Shown: in pieces, positions 22,205 through 34,100 of the stretch
Numbering within the stretch: the first letter of the stretch is position 1
How the letters are laid out: the number at the start of each line of letters is the position of its first letter
Origin: Mercurialis annua
Lineage: Eukaryota; Streptophyta; Magnoliopsida; Malpighiales; Euphorbiaceae
DNA length: 64,000 bases
Direction of reading: 5' to 3'
Assembly: GCF_937616625.2 (NCBI RefSeq)
Contig: NC_065574.1
Coordinates: 12,030,501 to 12,094,500 of the forward strand
Position numbers and translations under genes: made by a program
Notes under the pieces: model-generated
The model's input: only the letters and a program-made list of their open reading frames with translations
Told to the model about the DNA's origin: nothing
Database searches by the model: none

Positions 22205-23445
22205 AAATAAAATAGAAAAATTCTTCTAAACATTACTAATCCCTAACATTTTACTAAAATGTAATTAATTTTTATTATTATCTATTATACTATTTCTTTA
22301 AATCATGCCATTTTTTAAAATTATACTTGATTCTAGTATTTTATTTAATAATGATAATACTTACTTACCATTTTACATTATAAATACTATATAATAAATC
22401 AATAAATTCACAAATAGGATTTTCTAATTTTTTTAAACATTAAACTAACATACTAAAATTTTGTTTATTATTTGACTAATTTTTAATTTTAATATTCACA
22501 GTTATAATAAATACTCTAAAAATATCAATTGAAATTAATTATTAACATCTAATTAACAATTTATATTTAAATTAAAATAAAATATTTACTAACCTCTTGT
22601 AGTCCACAAGCAATAATACACTATCCGTTATTAACGCCTAGCTCCGATACGCTGTCCGTCGTTAACGCCTAGCTCCGATACGTTGTTAATTCCTAGCTCC
22701 GATATTTGTAAATTATAGAATTGTAAATTCAAATCAAAAAATTAAAAAGGTTTTTTTAAAAAAAATAAATAACATACATTGTGGCATCCGGGTGTGTTGA
22801 AAATGCACACCCGGAGTTCTTTATATACAAATATTTTTCTAAAAATTACAAATCCCTAACATTTTACTAAAATGTATTTAATTTTTATTATTATCTATTA
22901 TACTAATTTCTTTAAATCATACCATTTTTTTAAATTATACTTGATTCTAGAATTTTATTTAATAATGATAATACTTACCATTTTACATTACAAATTTTAT
23001 ATAATAAATCAATAATTTTCACAATTAGTATTTTCTAATTTTTTAAACATTAAACTAACATACTAAAAAATTTAATTTTTTATTATTTGACTAATTTCTA
23101 AATTAAATATTCACAGTTATAATAAATACTCTAAAAATATCAACCCAAAATTAATTATTAACATCTAATTAACAATTTATATTTAAATTAAAATAAATTA
23201 AAATAAATAAAATATTTACTAACCTCTTGTAGTCCACAAGCAATAATACACTATCCGTTGTTAACGCCTAGCTCCGATACGCTGTCCGTCGTTAACGCCT
23301 AGCTCCGATATTTATAAATTATAGAATTGTAAATTTAAATTGAAAAATTGAAAGGATTTTTGAAAAAAAAAATTAGCAGCTAATGGGTTTTTTTTTTTAA
23401 AAGAAGTGTGGCATCCGGGTGTGCTGAAAATGCACACCCGGGTGC
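22205..23445. repeat. Direct duplication of about 600 bp
   Basis: The segment about 22225-22825 is repeated at about 22840-23440. Both copies run from AT-rich DNA with CCCTAACATTTTACTAAAAT, through ACCTCTTGTAGTCCACAAGC and repeated CGCCTAGCTCCGATA words, to a CCGGGTGTG...CACACCCGG hairpin. It lies upstream of the mobile-domain gene, so it may duplicate its promoter. Confidence 0.85.
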
Positions 23446-23459
23446 TAAATATATCTAAA

Positions 23460-23735
23460 TGTATCCGCAAGTCAAACTTGCGGATACATTTAGTCTGATT
23501 CCCATGTGGGAATCAGACATGTCTGATTCCCGCATGGGAATCAGAACTGATTCCCGCATGGGAATCAGACAGGTCTGATTCCCATGCGGGAATCATTACT
23601 GATTCCCTGTGGGAATCAGTTTGACCCGTCAGGGTCAAACTGATTCCCACAGGGAATCAGTTAATGACCTCCTTAATTACGATTAAGGAGGTTTTTGCTT
23701 GAATCCGCAAGTATGACTTGCGGATTCAAGCGGGA
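23460..23735. repeat. Palindrome ladder at the right end
   Basis: Hairpins in series: TCCGCAAGTC...ACTTGCGGA; five copies of a TCTGATTCCC..GGGAATCAGA palindrome with CATGTG, GCATGG or TGCGGG-type centres; TTTGACCCGTCAGGGTCAAA; CTCCTTAATTACGATTAAGGAG; and a final GAATCCGCAAGT...ACTTGCGGATTC just inside the terminal repeat. Confidence 0.9.
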
Positions 23736-23797
23736 GGCACTAAATGGGAAATAGTTTTTTACGTAGGAATTATTTGGGAAAAAACCCTACAAAGCTT

Positions 23798-24231
23798 CAC
23801 TTATGTTTTTTTAACAAATAAGAATATGAAATAGAAAAAATATTTTGTTTTAAGCATTTTAATATGTAAAGTTATGAACTACTTATAATCTGGTTAATTG
23901 GTTAACCACGGTTTTTACTTCATGTTTTAAACCTAAACTATTAACATAAGATTTACATGCAAATATCAAATCTAAATCTACGCTCTTAGACCGATTAGTG
24001 ATATTTTCAGTTTGGTTTTTCAGTTTGATTTTTTTTTTAATTTTTACAAACATGTGTTTTATTTTGAGATATTAAATTTTAGTCTTTACATGTTTGTTAA
24101 AATATGAATTTTTGTTAGTGTTTTAGCGTACAATAAATAATATGGCATTTGCCAATTTATTTTAAAGACTTTTTGTTTGTATTTGTACGGTACAATAAAT
24201 AAGATGGTGTTTGCCAATTTATTAGATTAAT
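23798..24231. other. AT-rich spacer with a 62-bp-spaced repeat
   Basis: No gene. A direct repeat GTACAATAAATAAKATGG..TTTGCCAATTTATT occurs near 24129 and 24190. Confidence 0.5.
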
Positions 24232-24233
24232 TA

Positions 24234-26338
24234 TAGAACAATTACAACAATCCATAACAGTCAGAAGCTACAGCCAGCAATCTGAAATTGCTCCATCTAA
24301 TCTAGAATGGCTTTTACTTAGAACAGAAAAACTAATTCTCTTAGATACAATATTAACATCCGGCCTACTACCTGAGAAGATAGTATTATTCCTTTCTAGC
24401 CAAATATGATAAACTGTAGAACAGAAGGCTAGTCTTCTTATCTTGGTGCTGGTATTTTTGCCTCCATATTTCCTTGTGAACCAGCTAATTTCTCTGTTCC
24501 AGACCAGAGGAGGTCTGTTTATAGCACAAGCAAATAACACCTTCTTCCAAACTTCACTGGAAAAAATACAGCTAAAGAACAGATGATTAATAGTTTCCAC
24601 ACAACAATTGCATAGGCTACAGTTAGGATTATCAACTGTACCCCATCTGAACAACTTATCTCTGGTTTTTAGCCCCCTCTGAATAACCATCCAGGTTATA
24701 AAACTATGCCTTGGTACAATATGAGCCTTCCAAATAAGCTTTGCCCAAGATACTGAAGAACCAGTACTGAAGTAAGACCAGGCAACTTTAATGGTAAACT
24801 CTGTTGTCAATTTTGTAGAGAACTCTATCATTCCCTTCCGAATTAAATGAGAAATTATTTCTTAGAAACTCCCAGGCTTGAAGAGTCTGCTCATCCATAG
24901 CATCTGGAAAATACCAAGTACCATTCCTGTAGACATCTGCAACTTTAGCAGTTTTTGGAATGTCTGCATCTGTAATATTAATAACAGGATACAAATCAAT
25001 AATAGAATTACCATTAACCCAGGGATCATACCAGAAAAGAGTATCTTCTCCATTGCCAATCTTGCATTCAAAGATCTCTTTAGCCATTTCCCTGAGTTTA
25101 ACTAGATTCCTCCAACTCCAAGAAGCCTTATATGGTTTGGTTATCCCCCAGTAGCTAAGTCTTTTCAGAATAACCCAGTGAGACCACAATGAACACTTGT
25201 CTGTAAGCAAGAACCATATCTGCTTCATAATTGCAGCTTTATTCCATAACTCAACTTTTTTAACTCCCAAACCTCCACCCTTCTTATAAGTACAAATTGT
25301 ATCCCATGATTCCCCCATACTTCCTATCAGTAGCATTGCCCTTCCACAAAAAAGATCTACAGATTCTTTCTATCTCTTGAGTTACTGCTTTAGGCTGTAT
25401 AAAAATTTGGCACCAGTATGAATGAAGGCTCATAAGAACAAAGAGAATAAGCTGCAGTCTACCTGCAAAAGACAAGAACTTAAAATTCCAAGATGAAATA
25501 CGACTTGTAACTCTCTGAATCAGAACTTGACTATCAGTCTTAGTGAGTCTTCTTGAAATAAGAGGCATTCCCAAGTACTTAACAGGTAGTTTCCCTTCAG
25601 CAAAATCCATAATGTTCAGAAAATTAACCCTGTTATGAGCAGATACATTTGAGAAGAAAATTGAACTTTTCTCATTGTTAACTTTCAATCCAGAAACTGA
25701 CTGAAGATGAAGTAAAGCTTCCTTCATATAGCTGACTGAAGTGTTATCTCCATGGCATAATAAAAATAAATCATCATCAAACATAGATGATTAAGCTTCA
25801 AGAAATTGCACCCTTTATGAAATTTAAATGAAATCCTGCTCCCAATGCACTTCAAATATCTGGATATATAGTCCATAACTATGACAAAAAGTATAGGGGA
25901 GAGTGGGTCCCCTTGTCTAAGCACCCTGCCTCCTTTAAAATAACCAAACAATGAGCCATTTATTGCCACAGAGTAAGTAGGTGTTCTAACACTCCGCATT
26001 ACCCAATGTATAAACCTCCTAGGAAAATTCAGGTTTAACAGCATTTCTTCTAAGAAATCCCACTCTATTGAATCATATGCCTTCCTCAAATCCACTTTCA
26101 TTGCACAACTAGAAGGGCCACTATCATTATGATAATCATAAACTAACTCATGCGCCAGCAACACATTGTCAGTGATTCTTCTCCCTGGAATAAAAGCACA
26201 CTGACTCTTATCTATAATAGAACCAACACAGGAGCTAAGCCTAGTTGAGATGATTTTAGTAATGCACTTAAGTATGACATTACAACATGCTATAGGTCGA
26301 TAATCATTCAAACTATTAGCACTTACTAGGGTGTACAT
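24234..26338 (-). pseudogene. LINE reverse transcriptase pseudogene, 5'-truncated
   Basis: On the minus strand a LINE ORF2 begins inside the reverse transcriptase domain (NDYRPIACCNVILKCITKII, then FIPGRRITDNVLLAHELVYD, KVDLRKAYDSIEWDFLEEML, VLRQGDPLSPILFVIVMDYI). It continues through the thumb (GLKVNNEKSSIFF, PVKYLGMPLI) and ends with the zinc-knuckle zf-RVT region (HSFITWMVIQRGLKTRDKLF followed by CSLCNCCVETINHLFFSC). Frameshifts near 25750, 25300 and 24810 and the missing endonuclease show it is dead. Several copies are needed to define the family ends, and a poly(A) tail was not clear. Confidence 0.9.
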
Positions 26339-26494
26339 GGTTTGATTTAACTGGTTTATTATTGAGAAAATTACCCTTGGTACTCTTTTTTTTTATTGAT
26401 CTTTGCAAAGCTACTCCTATAAAGTTTAAGTTTCAAGCGTACATAGTTTTTTAAAGTTTGTTTGCAAAGTTACGTTGTTTCATGTACCTTGGCC

Positions 26495-26640
26495 TTAATC
26501 ACTGTTTCTCTATTTCATTACCAAAATTGATTTATTTTATTATTATTTTTGTCATATTATATATATAATTACGGCTTCTCTATTTCTTTACCAAATTTGA
26601 TTTCTATTTTATCATTATTTTTATCATATTATATATATTT
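26495..26640. repeat. Tandem duplication, about 75-bp unit
   Basis: Two adjacent copies, each beginning TTTCTCTATTTC and ending with ATTATATATAT, about 10 percent diverged. The surrounding 26339-27075 is AT-rich with no gene seen. Confidence 0.75.
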
Positions 26641-27075
26641 AAATTTTAACTTATTAATATATTTTAATTTTTTATTTAATCTTTTATGTTTCATTACTCA
26701 AATGAGGAATCCCTCCTTTATAAATATTTTTATTTGTTCGTTCTCAAGCAACATATAAAATATACGAATAATTATACAATACAACGGTTGCGCCACGTCA
26801 TCCGTGTAACAAACCAATGAGGTGTTAGTCATGTGCAAATATTTAATAATAATAAAAAAAGAAATAAATAAAAATTCCCTATCGCAAATGCTTATTGGCT
26901 TGTTGTAAAAATAACGTGGCACATCGGTTGCGTGGAATAAACACTCAAAATATACACTTCTTATTGTTTTCATTTTTCACTTTAAATACACTTTAAACAT
27001 CTCCATATTAATTTGTTGACCTAACTCTGCTTTATAACCCCCCACTACAGATTTGAGTTTAAAACATTCACTCTT

Positions 27076-27426
27076 AGGCCAAATGTTGTAAATAGGCCAA
27101 ACCTTTTAAAAAAGTTTCATAAAAATCCTGACATTTTAATTTTATTGATTTTGGCCAAAAACTGATTATTTGATTTCACAAAAGTCCTAACCTTTCAATT
27201 TTGTCGATTTTGGCTAAAAATAAATTATTTGGTTTCACCCAAAAGTCCTGACCTTTCAATATTTGACATGCCACATAGGCGTCACATAGGCAAATTGAAA
27301 TCAAATTGAGAGTTGGCCATAATTGAAACCAAATAATTTGTTTTTGGCCAAAATCGATAAAATTGAAAGGTCAGGACTTTTGTGGAACTTTTATGAAAGG
27401 TTTGACCTTTTTACGATATTTGGCCT
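27076..27426. mobile_element. MITE with AGGCCAAAT termini, 351 bp
   Basis: The ends AGGCCAAATGTTGTAAATAG and its mirror, plus long arms with CCTGACCTTTCAAT words, make a near-complete hairpin. It shares ends and the central CCACATAGGCGTCACATAGG with the MITE at 7545. Flanking duplication is imperfect. Confidence 0.75.
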
Positions 27427-27449
27427 TACTTTTAACCGTAGAGAGAGAA

Positions 27450-27760
27450 TGTTGTCATCAACAAAAAAATAGAAAAGAGGTCATATGGCTATCTCTACAA
27501 GCTCAGGCCCCATGAATTAGTGAAACCGGATCCCCTTGCATGAGATCCTTACTAGTTTTATAAATCTTTTAGCTTCCCTATTAATGAGAAAATACAGAGA
27601 TATCATAGATAAACAACTCATAATGAGATTCTTATAGTGATAAGGAAATGTATTTTGGTCATACTCTTTTTCATAAACTTTACTCATATTCAGATCTAGT
27701 GCGCAACATTCTTTTTGTATTTTATCATATGCTTTATAGAGTAAAATTTTGAAAAACAAT
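27450..27760 (-). pseudogene. LINE reverse transcriptase fragment
   Basis: A degraded minus-strand frame reads LNMSKVYEKE, then HYKNLIMSCLSMISLYFLIN and KLVRISCKGI. These line up with the LINE motifs DMSKAYDRVEW, LIM.CV..VS.S.LING and RGIRQGDP. The catalytic motifs are mutated and only about 100 codons remain. Confidence 0.6.
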
Positions 27761-28260
27761 AATAGTATTATCCGTAATAAGTCTACCTAAAATAAAAACA
27801 TTATGAGAAATGCGGAAAACGAAGGTAAAACAGACTTCGGATTATTAGCTGGTATCTTAAAAATATTTTTATATACTATGTTGCACAAACTAATTGGTGT
27901 GAGGTATTTCATGGATGGTTTTGTGTGATTCAATTTGGTCTATATAGAACTTGAATTCAAGAAATCTACCATTGGAAAAAGACCTTATGTCAAATAGAGT
28001 TATAAAATAGAACATACATTACCCAAGAAAATAAGGGAAATGTTGGTTTTGATATATATTGCATAAAGCAAAATAATAAAAAAAAAAGGACTCCCTATAA
28101 ATCAACTTCATGTTTTGTAGAACTAATTAGCAATTTAGCATACAACTTAATTATTGAGGTACTAAAAATAACAAACTTCAAAGCCTAGTATTACCCACAT
28201 TACACTGTATCATACAATTACCTTTTGCAAGTATACTACTATATTAGAATAGACAGAAGT
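27761..28260. other. Spacer downstream of the PEARLI 4 gene
   Basis: AT-rich with no gene recognised. It probably includes the 3' untranslated region of the minus-strand PEARLI 4 gene that ends at 28273. Confidence 0.4.
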
Positions 28261-28272
28261 CATCCATTTGCA

Positions 28273-31200
28273 TCACAAGATCTGATCTCCCAGCGGTTTC
28301 GAATTAAATTTATCAGCCTGAGACCTTAATGACAATATGGTTTCACTTAATTCAGACGATTCGAGCTCAAGCTCCCTCAAGTGAGCCTCCGTCTCCTCGA
28401 TTCTTGCTTTAGTGTCCGCTACTTCTTTTTCTTTCTCAAATAATTCCTGCGTCATGGATTGTAGTTCGCTCCTTGTTGATTCGATTATATTATCACAGTT
28501 TGTTTTCGCTTCCTCGGCGGCCTGTTGCTTATTATTCAGCTCCACAGCCTGCGTCAGTCCATTCAGTATGTTTCGCAACCAGCTAACATCAATTTGTGCC
28601 GACTCTACGTCCTTAAGAACAGCCAAAAATTCTTTAACTTTTGATTTTGTTAATTGACTAAGAGAAGTAGACTGCAACTCCTGAACCACAGAGCACAAGC
28701 ATTCCAAGTAATATGTGCGTAAAGACGCTGATTCCAATCGACAGTTTGCTGCTATATCGCCATAGTTGTCGATAATTAACTGTAAAATAGAGGCACTATT
28801 TGCTCGCACATGATATTTCCCCACTGACACACAGGAATCAGAAATAACAGATAAAATATCTTCGTCGTCACTCTCTTCAGTAGCACGCGATAAGCCTGAG
28901 AAAGTGAAGTTCAGGGACTCAATACCTCGAGCATTAGACATTCCATCATTTTTCGCAGTAGGAGAAGAGGCTGCCCGTGGTGAGGCAGGAACTTTTACAC
29001 GGTCCCCCTGTCCGGGTGGTGGTGCAATGGCATAACAGGTTAAAGTACCCAGTGAAAGGCTTTTGGGACTTTTAGGAGCTTCAGGCTGTTAAAGAAAGAA
29101 TAAGTCTCCCATGTCAATTTGACATCGAATTATAAAATTTTGTATGCGGATATATGTAAGAATAAGAAAATAACCTTTAAGATCCCAGATGCAGGTACGA
29201 TTTCAGATGACGGAACTTGTCCCTTATCGAAAGAATGACTCTGAGAAAAACTTTCGTCCGAATGTTGCTGAGATGAAGAAGAAGAAGACTGACTATTGTC
29301 TGATTCAGCTTTCTTTTTGGCTGGAAAAGGTGACCGAGGTGATGGAGAGTCGGAAGGGTACACTACTTTCGCAGGGGACATATTGTTGGCCTCTCGAGGG
29401 GTTCTCGGCTGAGATTCAGATCCCTTCTTTTTTCTTCCAAAGCTTAGAGAAGCCTCAATGAAGGACCCTGCAATAAAAATAGGCAATAATGATGAACCAG
29501 TTCCAGAGTATTAAAGAGTAAAAGCTGTGTAGAAGATTTTCATCCTTTCACTTAAAAGTTCAATCAAAGTCCTGCCTAGCTGCAAAGAATAAAGCATTGT
29601 ACAGATTATTAATTAATAGCGGAAAACGCATGTTTTACGAGTAAGTTCTCTGATCAAGAGATTCCTAACTTCCTAAATCTACCTTAAATTAATAAATTAG
29701 GCCTAAGCTACAACAAGAAATTACAACTTTCTCGAAAATTCGGGTATCCATAATAATTACCAAGGTTTTGTTCCCAAAATCCTATTCTTTTAGGAATCAT
29801 CAATAAGACTATAAAGAGCTTGATTCATTTGCCATTTCAAAGTACTCTCATTTTGTTAAAAATATTTTATACTTTTAGTCGTCCTTCGCTATATTACCAC
29901 CTGACACCCAAGAGAATATTACATCTTAGGTCCAAAGCCATTCCAAATCAAATGAATGTTAACATTTGAAAAGGGGGAAAACCTGATTTTTTATTAACCC
30001 CCTGTGGATAGGCTTCAGCATTTTTATAGGAGCAAAAATTGTCACATTGATGGTAAGGATTAGAAGCTTTAGGACAAGTCGGGTCTCCTTTTCTTCCTCC
30101 ATTCATCGTTTTGCTAAGCCCAGCGTCATTTTTACCATTGTGATAATCTAAGCAAAGAAGAAGGAACAAATTATACCCGTGTATAAAAAATATTCGTCTT
30201 ACTAGAGACTCCGTAAGCACTTTCTTAGTTCAATAAATATCATTACAGCATAGTATTTTGTTGACAGTACTTTGTTTATAAGTACCAACTGTCAAGAATT
30301 CAAGTGAGTGAGATAACAACCATAGACAGGACGACTAAGAATCTAGAGCAAGATGTGTTTTTCTAATCATATGTGCTAATTAGTTTGACACCTAATGGTA
30401 TATCCATATAGCATAAGAGAGTAGAGATAATGTTCAACGAAATGAGAGGGCTTAATAAGTCCGAAAGACTCCTCTTTTCCAATACGCTTACCCTCCCTCT
30501 CAAATACTCTGCTTAGCGTGGCCGCAAAGTAGAAAATTTCTTAAGAGTAGAGAGACAACAATGACACCAATAGCAAGCTAAAGCTCCAATATATCCTGTT
30601 TTTGTCCCCTATAATTCAACCTCAAGAAGGGGAAACCGGGAAAGGTGACAAAAGAATCACTAGAATAATTACTTAAATCTAAAACAGTTAGGATATTAAC
30701 TTGAAAGAACGCATTATACCATGGATTATACTTTTGTACACTCTCTTGGTAAAACTGCTATTGGATAAATAGTGAAGAAGGTGTTTGACAATGCTCATAT
30801 TATTGTGTGAGCTCAAAAATGCTAAAACTGGAATTTAGGCAAAAGTTGAAGACAATATAAGCGACTTCATTAGCACGCGGTTATGGAGTTAAGTTAAACT
30901 GTACTGCACCTATTGAAACGTAAATGGCTTCACATCCGCCTAATACAAGCTATAGTATCTTATAAATTAAGAAGGCAATTGGCCCATGGGGTTAACCAAA
31001 TCTTAGTCTTTACATTAATTATCATCGACGCAGCTGTTATGTTAGGCACTTAACTATAGCCAAGATCATTGTCGAATTGAGATGCAAATACTATTACTGA
31101 AAAACGGATTGAAAGTATCTGGATCTCTCTAATATTCTAGCAGATCTCATGTAAAATATTATGTTTAAGAAGAATAAGTTGGTAAAAATAACACAGCAAA

Positions 31201-31344
31201 ATCCTAATAGTGAATTCTACCTGACTTTTTCTTGTCCTTCCGTCCGTGGCCATGTGCTATTTTTTCCAGGCAAGCTACACCGCATTCGTGGTAGGGATTA
31301 GCCGCATTAGCACAATCTGGATGCACTCTTCCATTATCAGTCAT
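28273..31344 (-). CDS. PEARLI 4 family protein with N-terminal cysteine repeats
   Basis: Four coding exons on the minus strand: 31344-31221, 30147-29983, 29467-29175 and 29085-28273, GT-AG throughout, phases consistent, 464 aa. Residues 7-26 (VHPDCANAANPYHECGVACL) and 63-80 (DPTCPKASNPYHQCDNFC) are two copies of a C-x9-C-x3-C motif. Residues about 97-270 are Ser/Pro/Lys-rich and look disordered. The C-terminal 190 residues carry the PEARLI 4 signature (LRTYYLECLCSVVQELQSTS, VKEFLAVLKDVESAQIDVSW) followed by a Glu/Lys-rich coiled coil (about 380-455). The family is annotated phospholipase-like but I see no catalytic motif; its function is unsettled. Exon 2 is symmetrical (phase 1-1) and looks like a duplicate of exon 1's motif. 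A probable 5' leader exon near 32193-32270 (donor GGGTATTTG) would splice to 31365; this is inferred. Confidence 0.88.
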
Positions 31345-33120
31345 TTTTACTGTCAACTTCTAGCACTGCAACTAAAAACAGAGAACACAACTAATCAAGA
31401 TCCCTTCAGATTTACTTACCAAATATAAAAAAGTTAAAATGAACAGTAAAAAAACATATTGGTTTTCCTTCTCCTTCCTTTCTACATAATTTAATAAAAA
31501 GTCCATTTGAAGCTATATTTGGAAAATGTGCAGAGAAATCTAATTTCTCAAAAAACAATTATTCAAACTTCTAAAAAATACATAGAAACATCAATCTTAT
31601 AATATAATCAAACTTAAAAAAACTCAAAACATATATGATTAAAAATGATTTTTTGTATGAGAATTGACAAAGAACCAAGAAATTATCACCGAAGAAGAAG
31701 CACACAACAATACACTTATGACCAAATCATACAAAAATTACACTCATGACCAAATAAACTGCTTAATTTCTCTTAAAACAACAAATTAAGCAGACCAAGT
31801 TTAGTTTTTTTGTCAAAGAATTTAATATTATAAACCAAGAAGCAATCAAAGTTCCACTTCTGGCAAAAAAGTTTTTGTCTTCAAATGAAATTCATACCAC
31901 CAATTGAGTTGACCATGTTTTCAAAACCATTAAAACTCTCAACTTTTCAGCTAAAACAACAGAAAAATTCTAAATTCCATTAAAATTTCAATTACACAAA
32001 AAAGAAAAGAAAACATTTTCCAATCAACCAAACAGAAAAACAAGAGTAAGAATCAAGAAACCAAGAACATGTACATAATAAACTGCAAAACAGCCTTGTT
32101 CATAACTTCATATACAAGAAAGAACAAGCAAAACAAAACTTACATAAATTAAAACTTTTAAAGAAATTATGAATGAAAGAAAAATCAAATACCCAGGAAG
32201 AGAGAGGCTGGTCCAGCTTCAGAAATGTGGTTGGCTTTGGCTTTTCTCTGGACGAACTGTTTGACTAATATTTCTTTCTTTTTATTTTTCTCTTTCTTTG
32301 GCTTAAATAATACTTTTTGGGTTCATCAAAGTCACCACCTTTGACAAACTCTTATGAAAAGAGGCCCCTAGCCTGTTTTTCTTTTTTCCAAGTTTGACTA
32401 ATAGACGCAATTGGGTAATTTACATTTTGGTACCCGATTTATCGATGTTTTGCAATCTGGCAACCGAACTTTATTTTAATTCATTTTAATGTTAGATATA
32501 TAAAATATTATCAAAATATCTTTGGAATCTTATTGAATCAATAAATGTATGCGTTAATTTTTAATTGAAAATTTATTGAATTTTTTTTTTGATGGAAATA
32601 AAATCTGGTAGTTAGGTTTTATTTTTCAAACCGCCCTTGAAGTATTGGCCTAACTGATATTCAAAGTCGATAGCTCAGGAATGCACCAGAGTGCCTTAGC
32701 TATTTGGGTTAAATTTTACTGGAAAATTATAAGCATATAGTATAATTTTATTGAGAAATGTTTATGTAGTGTTTATTATGATATAAAAAATAGTTATAAT
32801 AATTCATTTAAAAAATTACAAAAAAATTGGCTATTATAATAAATACTTTAATATATGAAAATGTAATTTTTAAAATTTTACATGACGAAAGAATTTTGTT
32901 TAAATTTATAAATTTATAAAAGTAAATAATTTTTTTTCTAAAATTGATTAATTAACTCAAATTATTTTAGCTGATTGCCTATAAATAATAGTGTCAAACT
33001 AATTTATATGAAATTTTAAATTATAAGTTTAATTATATTGGATGAACTTTATTACAAAAAAAATTATTAGTGCCAAATATTCAAATTTTTTTAATTTTTA
33101 TAAAAACTAATATTTAAAAT
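31345..33120. other. Upstream region of PEARLI 4, leader intron and promoter
   Basis: No further protein gene seen. A possible minus-strand leader exon lies near 32193-32270, being the only GC-richer patch and followed by a donor. Beyond it the DNA is AT-rich. Confidence 0.35.
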
Positions 33121-34100
33121 TTGCGAATCTATTTCAATTTAGCAGTTTTGTTGTAATTCTGTTTTATCCAAATCAATTCAATCTTACCAATCTTTTTGTA
33201 ATTTTCTGTGGGGTATGGAAAACCAGGAGTTTGGATTGTGAATCGAAAAATTAAATTCTTTTTAAGCGGAATAAAAATTAAAAAAGATTTTAAGGGGTAG
33301 AGGATTTGACACAAAAAATTTAGAGTGGTTCAGATCACAAATCGATCCTGCTCCACACTCAATTAACGATTGCGATTTAGAATCCACTAAATGAGATTCA
33401 CATAGAATTTTCTAAGTTGATTCGTTTATAACTAAATATCAATTATGAGGTTTTCCAATATTTAATCTCTAACTTAAAAGGGTTGAGTTTTTTCAAAATT
33501 AAACTCTAACTTACAATGATTAGTAGTTTACAAGTTTACTCCAAAATACAACAAATAAAAATATTTAAATGAGAGGTTTGTTGTTTCAAGACATTAAAAA
33601 TCATTAACCAAATGTGTTTATATATATACCCAAAACAAACTATAAGTAAAGTACAAATAAACAAAACAGTTTCTGCTGTTAGCATGAAAGTTGCGTTCGC
33701 TATGCGCTCGCGAGCCTTCCTAAGATGACAAAACTTCAACGGTTCTTGCCACATGTCGTCACTTCCTTGGGGCATACAAAAATGTATCAGTTGGATCTTC
33801 ATCGGTTCTAAATGTCACGCTCGTAACAAACCTTTCGCGTCCATGGACCTTCAACCTAAAGCTAGGGTTTCATCAGTGTTGATGCCGCGCCCGTGAACTA
33901 GGTCGCGCCTGTGACAGAAGATGGTCGCGGGTGCGGAAATCCTCTAGATAGCTTGGAGTCCCGGAAACTTGATTCTTGCTAAAAAGCTCTGAATTGACTT
34001 CCGAGCATTCTTGTGTTCCTACATTTATAAATAAGATTAGAACACTTGTAGTTAATTGTCAAAATCACAATAAAAGAGTATGAAAGGAAAAAGGTCCAAC
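33121..34100. other. Possible retroelement fragment
   Basis: The stretch AGAGTGGTTCAGATCACAAA at about 33323 and the GC-rich CGCGCCCGTGAAC-like words near 33880-33940 look like pieces of LTR or retroelement sequence, but there are no ends, primer site or coding motifs. Class not assigned. Confidence 0.25.

Larger units (their letters stand above)
19078..23787. mobile_element. Intact 4.7-kb Mutator-like element
   Basis: Terminal inverted repeats start GGGTTTTTTCCCAAATAATT and match for about 85 bp with a few differences. The element is flanked by a perfect 10-bp direct repeat TACAAAGCTT (19068-19077 and 23788-23797), which fits the 9-11 bp target duplications of Mutator elements. Palindrome ladders lie inside both ends (19138-19350 and 23460-23735). 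It carries one multi-exon gene on the minus strand (22001 to 19603) but no recognisable MULE transposase core, so it probably depends on a transposase from elsewhere. A 600-bp duplication precedes the gene. Intact ends and target duplication point to recent insertion. Confidence 0.9.
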
